DNA of 64,000 bases, from NCBI GenBank assembly GCA_963575745.1, contig CAUYUJ010011447.1:959501-1023500 (forward strand), given 5' to 3'. Position numbers and translations under genes: made by a program. Origin of the DNA: Prorocentrum cordatum. Lineage: Eukaryota > Sar > Dinophyceae > Prorocentrales > Prorocentraceae. Positions 12,232 to 22,653 of the stretch are shown in pieces. The notes beneath the pieces were generated by a model. That model searched no databases, had not been told where the DNA came from, and worked only from the letters and a program-made list of their open reading frames with translations. Position 1 is the stretch's first letter, and each line of letters starts with the position of its first letter.

Positions 12232-15200
12232 TCAAGCGGTCGGCGTCAACGTCGCGGCGGCCGAGCCTGCCCCCGCAGAGGCCTTGGCGCGCTTGCGGCG
12301 CGCGGCATGCGCGGTGTCGGCGTCCACGGCGACGATGGCCTGCTGCTTCTTGGACTCCTGCTCGGCCTGCCACTCGGCGAGCTTGGCCTTGTTGATCTGC
12401 TTGGACCCCTTGGCCGCGGCGCCAGGCTTCTGCCCGACCAGCGCCGTCATCATCACCTTCTGGCCCATCGCGAAGATGTGCGCCGTCGCCACCGCGGGGT
12501 TGTCCATGATCTCCGCGCCTTGGCGGAATGGGCCGAACGCTGTCGTCGCTGTCGTCGCAGCCGCCGTAGTCGCGATCGCCGTCGTCGTCGCCGTCGCGGT
12601 TGTCGCGGTCGTGGCCATTTGCCGTTATCGCGACCGTCGTCGTCGATATCGCCGTCCTCATCCTCGTCCACCTCCTCCTCTTCGTCCGTCCTCACCCTCT
12701 CCCTCCTCCCCCCCCCCCCCTCCTCCTCATTCTCACCCCTCTCATCTTTACCATTCCCCGCCCTTATTCTCGCCCTCCCCGCCCTCGCCCTACGCCCCCC
12801 AAACCCGCTCCCACGCCCAAAGAAGACAAGCTGCCCCTGGGCCACTTGCCACGGAGCTCGGACACCTCGCTCGCCACGCGGTCGATCAGGCGGTCGGCCT
12901 GCGGGGGGGGGGGGGGGGGGGGGGGGGGGCGGGGGGGCGGGGGGGCACCAGGGCGAGATGAGAGAGCGAGCAAGCGAGGCGAGGGGGCGAGTGAGGTGAG
13001 CGAGCGGGGGAGAGAGCGAGTGAGCGAGCGTGGCGAGGTGAGGGCAAGAGAGTGGGTGAGCAGGCGAGGCGGGCTAGCGAGGCGAGAGAGCGAGTGATCG
13101 AGAGAGGTGGGAAACGAAGCGATAGGGGGCGGCAATGAGGGAGCGCGAGGTGGCAGCGCGAAGAGAATGATGTGAGTGATGTGAGCGAAGGATGGGGCGA
13201 AGGAGGACGCCTCCGCCCTCCTCCCGCCTCCCTCCTCCATCCGCCATCCTCCCTCCCCCCATCCTCCCCCCTCCCCCATCCGCCATCCTCCCTCCCCCCC
13301 TCCTCCCTCCGCCATCATTCCTCATCCACCCCGCCCTGGCAGGAGAAACGGCGGCCTCGCTGCCGTCCTCGGAGACGTTGACGTACCACACGCAGTGCGG
13401 ATACGCAAAGACGGGCTTGCCATTCACCAAGATCTTCTCGAAGAAATTGTTATGCAACAAGTTGCGCTCCATGACCAGCTGGGTGATCCAGCGAGCGCAG
13501 TTGTCTTTCGTCAGCTCGTGGCCGCCAATCGGGAAGTTCGGATCCAGACCTGGCTCGCGCGGCAGCCGCAACGGCGGAAAGCGAGAGAGCGAGGCTAGAG
13601 AGTGAGGTGTCCGAGCGGGCGCCGGCGTCGGCGACGGCGACGGCGACGGCGTCAGCGTCGGGGGGGGGCCGAGGAGGAGGAGGAGGAGAGGGAGGATGAT
13701 GACGAGGAAGAGGGGGAGGGAGGAGGGATGAGGAGGGGGGGTGGGGGAGGAGGAGAAGAAGAAGTATGAAAAGGAGGAGGAAGGGGGGGGCAGAGAGGGA
13801 GGAGGGGCAGGAGGAGGAGGGAGGATGAGGAGGAGGAGGAAGGGGGAAGGGGGAGAAGGACGAAGGGGGGCCGTCGATCGGAGGGGAAGCGTCACCGTCG
13901 TCGTCGTCGATCGTCTTCATCGTCGTCGTCGGCGCCACCGTCGCCGTTGCCGACTTCCTTGTCATCGCCATAACCCTCGCCCTCGTCCTCCTCCTAGGAA
14001 CTTCTCACCGTCGTCCTCGCCTTGATCCTCGCGGTCGGTTCGATCGTCGCCGTCGTCGTCCTCCTCCCCCTCCTCATCCCCCCCCCCCTCTGCCCCCGAG
14101 AGCCAGTGGAAAAGGGGGGACTAGGAGGGCGAGGGGGATGGGGGGGGGAAAGGATGAGGGGGGAAGAGGAGGAGAGGAGGACCCTAGATGAGGAGGGGGA
14201 CTAGGAGGTGTCGGAGGAAAAGGAAGGCACCCGAAGGCCAGAAGACCTCCCACATCGAACCTCCTCCCCCGCCCATCCTCCCTCAGTTCTCTTCCTCCCC
14301 CATCCTCATCCCCCCCCCCCGCTCCTCGCTGGCAGGGCGCGCCGACCTGCAAGATACCGCGCGATCGTCTTGAGCGCATGGCCTCCCTTGGACACGATCG
14401 CGCTCACGATCTCGTTCGTGACATTCCCCGCGCCCTTGCAGTTCCGCAGCAGCTGCATCATCCAGGCGGCGGGGATGTCCTTCACCGCCTTGACCTTCTG
14501 CGCGTCGAAGATCGGCTGGGCGTTCAACCGAGCCGCCTCCTGCGCCGCCGACTTCGCGCCGCGCTTGATGGGCATCTGGTCGAGCTCGGACATCGGCTTC
14601 GAGGTCATGACCTCGATGTGGTTCGTCTTGGCGACGTCCTGCGTCGCGCGGGGATGGGGCGGGGGGGGCGGCGAACAGAGCGGCGAAGGGGCAATTATCA
14701 CGACGCCGACGGCTTGTGATCACAAGCCGTCGGCGTCGTGATAATTGCCCCTGCCGTCGTCAGCACCATCATCGTCGTCGACGTCGCCTTACGTGTCCTC
14801 GTCGTCCTCATCATCACCGCCATTCGCTAAACAAGTCCCCATCATCACCCACGTCCTCCTCGTCCCCCGCCCTCCTCATCCGCCTCCCCCTCCACCTCAT
14901 CGCCCCCGTTCTCCTTCTGCCGTCGCCCCCGCCCCCCCCCCCGTCCTTGACCAACGCCCCGCAGATCGCGACGATCTTCTGCAGGTGGTTCGCCTTGACC
15001 TGCGCGGCCACGCCCGCGGCAGGCTCGGCCTGCAGGCGGAGGGGGCGAAAAACAAAAAAAAATGATTTGCAAGAAAAGACTCGGGGGGGCAAGAGATCGG
15101 AGGGGGCGGTCGGGAAAGGAAAATATCGGACGGGAAGAAGAAGAAGGAAGAAGGATACATGAGGCCAGAAAGACGGGGGACAGGGGGTGGGAAGGGGGGC

Positions 15201-15479
15201 GTCGTCGCCGACGGGCGTGGGCCGTAGTCGTCGTCGTCGTCGTCTTCGTCGTCATCGTCGTCGTCGCCATCGTTGAGACGTCGTCGTCGTCGTTGACAAC
15301 CGTCGTCGTCGTCGTCGGGCCTTCTCCGTCAGCATCGCCGCCAGGAGGCGGATGTCGGGGCCCACGGCCTTGCGCCTCTTGGACCCCGCGGGCGCCGCTG
15401 GCAGCGGCGGCGCTGCCGCCGCCGATCCACCAGGCTGGCCATCGGCGCCAGGCGCCGCTTCGTCGGCGCCAGGCGCCGA
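12232..15479 (-). CDS. Gene 1: six-exon gene of unknown function (5' end missing)
   Basis: Exons on the minus strand: 15479-15321, 15029-14946, 14638-14347, 13549-13356, 12898-12850 and 12518-12232, with stop TGA at 12234-12232. Every phase closes with no indel, giving 354 residues of continuous protein. The N-terminal part is Ala/Pro/Gly-rich with a basic SKRRK patch, followed by DIRLLAAMLTEK. The middle has helical-looking stretches (MPIKRGAKSAAQEAARLNAQ; AAWMMQLLRNCKGAGNVTNE) and LDPNFPIGGHELTKDNCARW. The C-terminus is rich in Ala, Lys and Gln with a basic ARRKRAK cluster. The two basic clusters could be nuclear-localisation signals; that is inference. I recognise no catalytic motif. Donors are GC, GA, GT, GC and GC. 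Earlier exons must exist, since 15479 is preceded by an acceptor. A candidate ATG exon near 15945-15900 (MSLDRPTVPLHNTIIWG) is unproven. Confidence 0.75.
12700..12960 (+). repeat. C- and G-homopolymer tracts flanking gene 1 exon 12898-12850
   Basis: A C/TCC-rich stretch (12660-12790) and a run of about 30 G (12903-12945, interrupted) bracket the small exon. On the sense strand the G-run is a C-rich pyrimidine tract directly before the acceptor at 12899. Confidence 0.7.
14687..14752. repeat. 66-bp perfect palindrome in a gene 1 intron
   Basis: The left arm 14687-14719 is the exact reverse complement of the right arm 14720-14752, with no spacer. The centre is CTTGTGATCACAAG. It sits in the 307-bp intron between exons 15029-14946 and 14638-14347, about 50 bp before the acceptor. 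A DNA cruciform or RNA hairpin of 33 bp is possible; a long-read hairpin artefact is the alternative. Confidence 0.9.
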
Positions 15480-15588
15480 CTCGGCCGCGGCGGCGGGCGG
15501 CGTTGCGGACGGGGAAAGAAAAATGTGAGGGGGGATGGGAAGGGCAAAGCGCCCTGGCTCACACATTGCTGTCGGCGACGGCGGCGGC

Positions 15589-15619
<31 letters not shown>

Positions 15620-16080
15620 ACGGCGACGACGGCAGCAACGGCGACGACGACGACGACCACGACGACGACGCCCAACGCCACGACGACGACGACGAACGCG
15701 AGGACGACGACGACGACAACGATGACGACGACGACCGAAACGACGACGACGACGACAACGACTGCAACGACTACGATGACGGGGGCATCGACGGCGTGGA
15801 CGATCACGACGGCGAGGGCGACGAAGAACGTGACAAGGACGAAGATGATGACGATGGTGATGAGAGTAACGGGACGGGCCCCATATGATGGTATTGTGGA
15901 GGGGCACGGTGGGGCGGTCCAATGACATAATGATGTGTTGGTGGCGATGTGGTATGCTGATGATGAAGGCGCTCCAACTAAAGCGGAGGGGCCCCTGCGA
16001 GGCCCCGGTGCCTCTCACGAGGCCCCTAGGGGGCCAAGGGGGGGGGGGGGGCAGGGGGGGGGGGCACTGCGCGTTCTGAA
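15480..16080. repeat. ACG trinucleotide tract and G-homopolymers upstream of gene 1
   Basis: Positions 15570-15760 are dominated by ACG/GAC triplets, and 16036-16067 by two runs of 12-14 G. This interval separates the minus-strand gene block from the plus-strand frame at 16.1 kb. No supported gene is seen, apart from the doubtful exon near 15900-15945. Confidence 0.7.
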
Positions 16081-17442
16081 CAGTTCTATCACGGCCATCG
16101 CGACGGCAGCATCCCAGAGCCAACGAAGAAGCCTCCTGGCCAGTCGAACGGTTGACGGAGTTTCTCAGGACCGCGCGCGGCGAATACATCTCGAAGGGAA
16201 GGCAAACGGCTGGCCGCCGCGCGGGTCGTCTCCCACCTCACCAACGGCGAAAAACACAAGGAGTCCTGGGAGAAGCACGCCTTGGCCCTCGCCCCGGCGA
16301 GCGGCCTCAACTCCGTCAGACACGAGATGGGCACGCTGACGAGTTTCCTACTCAGCCTCAGCGCCGACGCCCTGGCCTCGGCAACCATCACCCCCCTTGC
16401 CGAGTCGCACGTGCAGACAATGAGTGAGGACAGACCAAACACCTCTACTGCGGCCGGTGCAGACAACCCCTTGGGCACGAAAGACGACGACGCGCGTCGT
16501 GGCAGCCCGAATTTGCCTGACCACGCTGCCAAAGACGAGGACGGTGAAGACGAAATCCCTCCTACTGAAAAAACGGATTCAGCCGACTTTGGATGCCCCC
16601 AAGAGTCTCCTCCTTCTGGATCCTGCACGGGCTCGGCCACGGAGGTCGACGACGATGGCCCCGGCGACAAGGCGCCTCAGCGGAGCCCAACGGCAGACAG
16701 CATGGAACCCAGCTCCGACCGCGACCCGATAGCCGCCTGGGGTGGCCCAGCCAACACCGACCAAAATGCCAGTGGAGCCAGGGGGCCAGATCACGACGAA
16801 GTCGCCCGCGACAGGGGTGATGCGCAGGGTCGTCGTCCCCCGCTACGTAACCCGCAGGCACCTGGCCATAGGCTTGCCTACTCTCGATCAGCGGAGCGAC
16901 ACACACTCAACCAGCTGACCGACCCCCATGGAGGTCACATGTACAAGGCCTGGTTGGGCTCCGTGGACTTGGAGCGCCGCGGAGAGCCACCCGCCAAGCG
17001 CATCACCAGACACCAGATGGAGTTGGGTGGAGTATTCTGTGCTCTGTGGACGGCCTACACACAAGGCATTCGGCTCCCTGGGCCCAGGGAACCCAAGTCA
17101 GACCCGAGGCTGCACTCGGACACGACCATCAACAAGTTTTTGGAGGACTGGAAGGGTTGCGGATACAACGCCTACCTGATGGACAGGAGGTTCAACTTCC
17201 GCATCGATTGGGCAACAGTGCGGGCCGAGTACCTGCGCCACACACGGCCCGATGGCACGGGCAAGGGCAACCACCAGCAGAGCAGCTGGCGCGAGCGGGC
17301 GACAAGCTCCTGGGACGCCTGGGGCACCTGGCAGAGTGACTGGAGCGCTGGCTGGCACGACGACCGTTGGCAGTCGGGAGGCAAGCGTGGTGGGGGCAGG
17401 CCCGACGAACGTGGGGAAAAAAGGCAACGATGGGGCGACTGA
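16081..17442 (+). CDS. Plus-strand reading frame with Trp-rich basic C-terminus, possibly retroelement ORF1 (5' damaged)
   Basis: An uninterrupted frame runs from 16156 to the TGA at 17440, with an ATG at 16327. Upstream, the same frame reads GSIPEPTKKPPGQSNG and then hits TGA at 16153. A second frame over 16152-16200 reads LTEFLRTARGEYISKG. Two compensating one-base shifts near 16150 and 16200 would join these into one protein. The body contains WEKHALALAPASGLNSVRHE, a long acidic, Ser/Pro-rich linker, HMYKAWLGSVDLERRGE, and a C-terminus rich in Trp, Ser, Gly and Arg (DAWGTWQSDWSAGWHDDRW). Such tails suit nucleic-acid binding. No reverse transcriptase follows. It could be the ORF1 of a retroelement or a host gene copy; I cannot decide. 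It is opposite in direction to everything else called here. Confidence 0.55.
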
Positions 17443-17494
17443 GCTCCCCTCCCACCCATCCCATCACCTAGAGGGACAGGTATATCGACCGTGC

Positions 17495-18260
17495 TTCACA
17501 CTTCGCGCAGCCTTCAGCTGCCTCCCGTTGCTCTCTCAACCCGTGTGGCAGCCTTGCTGCCTCCCTCCCTGGTACACGCACTTCCTGCCTTTGGACCCAA
17601 GTGCGTCGACCAGCAACGCCATCTGCATCGCAGCGCGGGGGAGTGCTGCGTGCAGACCCTAGTTGGCCCCTGGCCCCGCTGTAGTTGTTCTCACTTCTGG
17701 CCAGGGCGGATCCGCCCCCGGCCGCGCGGCTTCGTGACCGACGGAGTGCTCCGCCACGTCTCAGTCCCGAGTCGCGCTTATAATCCCTGGGTTTCTCTCT
17801 CAAGGACAGCAGCCTTCAGCTGCTCCTCAGACACCAGACTCGCTTGGCGGCATCCCGCCGCCCTCCCTGGTACGTGCACTTCCTGCCCTTACTTCGACCC
17901 AAGTGTGTGTACCAGCAATACCGTCTGCATTGCAACACCACGTGTTGCGTGTGGTCATAGTGGCCCGGGCCCCAGGCCCCGCTGTAGCTGTTTTCACCTT
18001 GCCTGGCTCGTCCCAGCCCGCGGCTCTGCGTCCGACGCATTGGTGGCTTCGCCTCGTCACACCCAGAACCGCGCTTTTACTCCCTGGGTTTCCCCAAGTT
18101 TCGTCGGCCTTCAGCCGCGCTTCTCCACCTTCCCTGGGAGCGACCCTGGGCTTGGACTCATCGTCAGTGAGTCTCACGTTGTTCAGACGGTCTTGCGACG
18201 TGGGTCGCTCCGCCGCGACGGCGGAATGCCCGCCCGGTCCGCTGAAACCGTTCTCTGACT
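17495..18260 (+). repeat. Diverged ~300-bp tandem array, three units, 3' of the plus-strand frame
   Basis: Each unit starts with GCCTTCAGC(T/C)GC (about 17508, 17811 and 18104). The first two share CCTCCCTGGTAC, GCACTTCCTGCC and GACCCAAGTG further on, and all contain a TATAATCCCTGGG-like or TACTCCCTGGG word before the next unit. Spacing is about 303 then 293 bp. It begins about 60 bp after the stop codon and probably is the 3' untranslated part of the same element. Confidence 0.65.
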
Positions 18261-19098
18261 GAGTCGCAGGCGTGCTCCCGTACATGACTTCACAGTCTTG
18301 CAGCGGTTGGCCCTGGCGTGCTATTCAGTGACTAGTGGTGCACCGCTCGCCGCGAGGGTCTGTGCGCACTGACGTCTTCCCATCGTCGCTCCCGCGCTCA
18401 ACCTGGTTGAGCGGCTACTCCCTGGGACTTCGTGACTACAGATTGCTTGTGCTGCAGTGGGTATGCGGCAGCGTAGCTTTCTCTGAGCGCCTTTTCCTCT
18501 TACTGGCCCCTCTGCGTGGGTGTAGAGCCGCTCTTTGGTTGTCACTTAGTTGCTTCCTGGTACACGCCCCGTCACCCTCGATTGACCGACGTGTCTGTCT
18601 CAAGGTCGGGTGCAGGTGTACCCCTGCACTGCGTCACATCATGTCGTTGATCTCTCGCGTGCAGACGCATCCATCCGCAGTTGTCATGAGGTTGACTCCG
18701 GTTGTCTATGACTTCAGGCGTACCCTGTCAGCCGCTGGATGCGTTTTCTGAAGCTGCGACGGTTCGCTGGCGCTGTCAGAAACTCGTCTCCCCGCTGGAC
18801 GACGTCAGCTCTTATGCCTACGGTCTCGCTCATACCCGACAGACACCCTGGGCTCTCTGACGCCTTTCATGCACGGAGACCGATTCCCACTACCATGTGA
18901 TTGTCGGACCGACACGATCCATGACTGGGGATGTGCGTCGCGCCATTTTGGCTGCGTCCTCCTTGCTTCCTGGGTGGCTGTCTCTCAGACTCCCTGGGCT
19001 GCAGTTTGCACCGCCGCCTGATCCGCGACCCCCGCGCGCGCCCGGCTAATTCGTCTTGGCCGCAGCCCGACCGTGACCCGCCGCCGCCGGCGCTTCCG
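18261..19098. other. No gene recognised
   Basis: This is unique-looking, moderately GC-rich sequence with only short open frames and no recognisable protein. It contains a 12-base match to the spliced leader core (GCCATTTTGGCT at about 18942) with no match on either side. Confidence 0.5.
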
Positions 19099-19099
19099 G

Positions 19100-19135
<36 letters not shown>

Positions 19136-19480
19136 CACCAGCCCGTCCAGAAACGACGCCCAGGCGAGTAGAGGGTCGTCCTGAAGGGCTTTTCGGCGTC
19201 TTGGGTGCCTCGGGGGGGCCTCTGTGGGCCGTTCGGGATCCTCTTTGGGGCCTCCTGGGGGCCTCTTGGGGCCTCTTTGGGGCCATCTTGGGGCCTCTGG
19301 GGGGTCTCTGGGAGTACCTTGGGTGCCTCTTGGGCCTCTGGGAGCACCTTGGGTGCCTCTGGGGGGTCTCTTGGGGCCTCTTGGGGGTCTCTTGGGGGCC
19401 TCCTGGGGGCCTCTTAAAGCGCTCTTGGAGGCCTCAGAGGCGCTGGTAGAGCCATGTTGGAGGGGATCTGTCAAAGAAAG
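19099..19480 (-). repeat. Dispersed CCAAGAGGCCCC-family repeat, inverted copy C, with A/T homopolymer
   Basis: Read on the minus strand: a block of CCAAGAGGCCCC-type units (19450-19195), the tail TTCTGGACGGGCTGGTGGGG (about 19150-19130) and a 31-T homopolymer (A on the plus strand, about 19100-19130). Copies A and B have a G- or C-homopolymer or nothing at this point, so the A-run belongs to the repeat and need not be a poly(A) tail. Confidence 0.7.
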
Positions 19481-19489
19481 CGGAAGCAC

Positions 19490-20040
19490 TAATTAGCGTC
19501 GCTCCTGGAAAGCCTCTAAAATCGCCTCCTGAACCGCTCTTGGAGGGCTCTTGGAGCGCTCTTGGGCGCTCTTTGCGCCGTCTTCGGGCTTTCTTGGGCC
19601 CTTCTTGGAGCTATCTTGAGCCATCTTGGAGCTATCTTGACGCCTCGGGTGGGCATCGGAAGCGAAAGCGCGAAAACGCCAACAACATTGATTTTCCCTG
19701 GGGTTTTGAAACATTTTGGCTTCTTGGGGGCATCCGAAGGGAACTCTAGTGGACACTTAGAGCCGTCTTGGGGCGGTCTTGGAGCGCCTTGGAGCATATT
19801 CGGAACCATCTTGAGGCATCTTGCGCTATCTTGAACCATCTTGGAGGCGATCTTGGGCTCCCTGAGGCCCTCTTGGAGTCGTCTTGGCTCATCTTGGACG
19901 CTCCAACGCGTCGCGGCCCCCCCTGTCCAGGTCAGTGGGAGGGGGTGGGGGGAGGGGTAAACCCCTCCCCGAAGGGGAAGAAGGAGGGGTGGAAGAAGAA
20001 ACGCTCTAAACCACCGACGCCCAGAGGGCTGGTGGGATTA
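19490..20040 (-). repeat. Dispersed repeat block D (12-bp units, then the 9545-type module), inverted
   Basis: Minus-strand ~11-12 bp units (CCAAGATGGCTC type) cover 19920-19500. Within them a short unique block (TTTCAAAACCCCAGGG, then TTGGCGTTTTCGCGC at about 19710-19660) has related copies near 9880-9920 and 35180-35215. The outer end (20035-19915) is the inverted partner of 9545-9690. Confidence 0.65.
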
Positions 20041-20274
20041 TTGATGGCAAGATCACAGAAAAGGTCTGCAATGGCGGATGCATCGCTTACCTCACCTTGC
20101 CTTTACCTGCCCTGCCAGTCACAACCTAGACTTCCCGCATCTGGCATATCTGATCCACCTCTCCTCCTCAGAACGGCCTTGCGACGACTGAGAGGACGCT
20201 CGTGGGTGCCTTTCGTGGGCTGGCGCGCGTGCTTGCGAATCCAGACGGCGGATTGGCGGCAAATTATATGGCCC

Positions 20275-20445
20275 CGCGACCCACCCGCGACCCACCCAAC
20301 CCGCGACCCACCCCGCGACTCGCCCGCGACACGCCCCGCGACCCGCCCGCGACACGCCCGCGACCCACCCGCGACCCGCCCCGCGACCCACCCCGCGCCC
20401 GCCCCCTCACTCCTATCCACAATTGCGAGGTGCTACGCATGGCAG
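20275..20445 (+). repeat. CGCGACCCACC minisatellite with conserved flank
   Basis: About twelve 10-11 bp units of the type CGCGACCCACC are followed by TATCCACAATTGCGAGGTGC at about 20416. The same unit and flank recur at 59650-59825 (inverted) and 62660-63500. Open frames of Arg-Asp-Pro-Pro-Ala-Thr type are repeat translations. Confidence 0.75.
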
Positions 20446-20499
20446 TGCGCAAACTCCAAGAACCTTACCCGGCTTCCTGTCACGGGACTGTCCTGGAGA

Positions 20500-21480
20500 G
20501 CGGAGAGACACCCTGCGGTCAAGCCATCCTCGGGAAGCTGACCTTAACAGGGGATATGTTGATCCCTATCCAAGGTTTCGTGGGCTTCGCGAATGGACCA
20601 AACATTTGCGGTTGAACCCTGGGTTTACTGTGGGTGGGGGGGGGGCCAGGGGGGGCCATCCTCGATAGGGGCGCGTTGTATCCCAGGATGTTCCCCTCTT
20701 TCTGACCGGGCGGAACCCAGCGGTTGGGAGAGAATCGTCGCCTGCGACACTCCACCTCCCCTGAGTCCCATGTGCCTGGAAATCCCTGAGGGACGCTCGC
20801 GCCCAGCAGCGTACATGAGTGGGCTCCCCAGTCCGCCCTCCTGCCACGAACGCTCGCGCAATGTTCCTTCAAAGCCCTGTGCGAACGCGTGCACACAAAA
20901 CACCCGCGTTTCGCTCCCCATTGCCGCGTGCGCACACCGCGCGCCAGACCGCCTGGGCGCGCCGGCGCTCCTTCGGCGGCGCTCCGCCCCTGGGCCCACC
21001 GCGGCGCGGCGGCGGCTGCGCCCAAAGGGCAAGAGACCCAGAGCCCCCGGCATCCGACGATGTGGCTCCCCTCCCGTGACAAGATGGGTCTGTTCGGTCT
21101 AGACTCATAAGCTCCCGACCCGCCTCGCACACCCTGCATACCGCGGCCGCCAAGCCCCAAAGGTCCTGGTGCGCCCTGAATATCCCGCCTCGCTTCTTTG
21201 ACAAATGACGCCTGCATACCGCAGCGGCCAGGCCCCAAGGGGCCCGGTGCTCCTTGGGGATCCCGCATCGCGTTGTCGGCTGGGGGTCGCCCGAGGCAGA
21301 ATAATGCGTCCAATCCAAAGCCCCAGAGCTCCCGACCCATTCCCCGCGGGCACTTTTCCCGTACCATGAGGCTCAGTATGGGGGCCCCGAGGGCGAGATC
21401 GAAGAATCAACACACCACATAATTATCCAAGTGCGACCCTACCTAGGAGTTGGAGCATTTAGGAAAGCAACATCAACATC
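20500..21480. other. No supported gene; ~79-bp duplication
   Basis: Open frames exist on both strands (the longest is minus, 21367-20519) but none reads like a known protein. A ~79-bp segment containing CCTGCATACCGC is present twice (about 21134 and 21212), which produces the repeated GAPGPLG peptide in the minus frame. Confidence 0.4.
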
Positions 21481-22190
21481 TGCACCGACAGCTACATTTA
21501 CACCGACACCTGCATCTACATCTACATCAACATCAACAGCTGCTCTATGCTATGAAATGATAGGCTATGCTATGATATGCTATGCTGCGCTATGATATGC
21601 TATGATATGCTATGTTATGCTGCGCTATGCTATGATATGAGATGGAATGATATGCTGTGCTATGCTATACTGTGCTGCGCTGTGCTATGATAAGCAATGG
21701 TATGCTATGCTATGATATGATATGCTGCGCTATGCTATGCAATGCTCTGATATGCTATAATATGCGATGGTATGCTGAGCTATGCTATGCTATGCGATGC
21801 TTGGCTGTGCTATGTTATGGTGTGATAATGCTGCGCTGCGCTATGCTGCGCTGCGCTAAGCTAAGCTAGCGTACGCTGATATATGCTAAGATAAGCTGAG
21901 CTAAGCTAAGCTAGGCTCGGCCAAGCTAAACTAAGCTGAGATGAGCGAAACTAAGCCAAGCCAAGCCACGCCAAGCCAAGCCAAGCCAAGCCAAGCCAAG
22001 CTAAGCTAAGCTAAGCTATGATGGAATAGGATCAGCTAAGCTAGGCTAGGCTAAGCTAAGCTAGGCTAGGCTAAGCTAAGCTAAGCTAGGCAAAGCTAAG
22101 CTAAGCTAAGCTAAGATGAAATAGGCTAAGCTCAGCTAAGCTAAGCTTAGCTAAGCTAGGCTTAGCTTGGCCAAGCTAAGCTGGGTGAGC
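21480..22190 (+). repeat. Hexa- and pentanucleotide satellite (ACATCT, then TATGC, then TAAGC)
   Basis: A short ACATCT/ACACCG segment (21480-21545) passes into a TATGC/TATGA array (about 21545-21860) and then into a GCTAA/GCCAA array (about 21860-22190). The unit length stays at five bases while the consensus changes, so the second array looks like a homogenised variant of the first. No gene. Confidence 0.85.
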
Positions 22191-22379
22191 CCGGGAGACG
22201 TAACTGGGGGAACCGCGGGGCGGATCCTGGGGGAACCGCCCGGGGCGGGGAGCACTGCCCGGCTCTTTAAGCATACAGGGTAAAAACCCTTCTAGGCAGA
22301 GCCTAAGTATGGAACAAACCGCGGAAACCGCTCCTCCTGCCGATGCACTTTCCGGATGAAGCAAGAGGGGGTGGAAGGA

Positions 22380-22445
22380 TGGGGGGAGGAGGCGGAGGAG
22401 GAGGAGGAGGAGGAGGAGGAGGAGGAGGAGGAGGAGGAGGAGGAG
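22380..22445 (+). repeat. GGA trinucleotide tract
   Basis: About 19 GGA triplets lie just beyond the 3' end of LINE 1. The plus frame is poly-Glu and the minus frame poly-Ser or poly-Pro. Confidence 0.9.
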
Positions 22446-22653
22446 TCGCGCTCAGCTGAGGGGAGGAGAGAAAGGTCCCAAGCCCCACGTTCCCTGCAAC
22501 CCTTGCCGCACTCGAGCACTGCGACGGGACATCGCCCTCGAACGAGCTTTCAGAACGCCGCGGACAATAATACAGCAATACCTACGAGCGTCGAATGCAC
22601 AATGCATAAGATCTAAGCCAACGGCAATGCTGACAAGTTGGGCAGTGGGCATA

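Noticed and set aside
18942-18953. GCCATTTTGGCT as another spliced-leader relict
   Set aside because: Only 12 bases of the leader match, with no TCCGTA before or CAAG after, and no gene or LINE start follows.
19099-19130. 31-A run as the poly(A) tail of a plus-strand retrocopy starting at 16.1 kb
   Set aside because: The run sits exactly at the homopolymer position of the dispersed CCAAGAGGCCCC-family repeat on the other strand, so no separate tail is needed.
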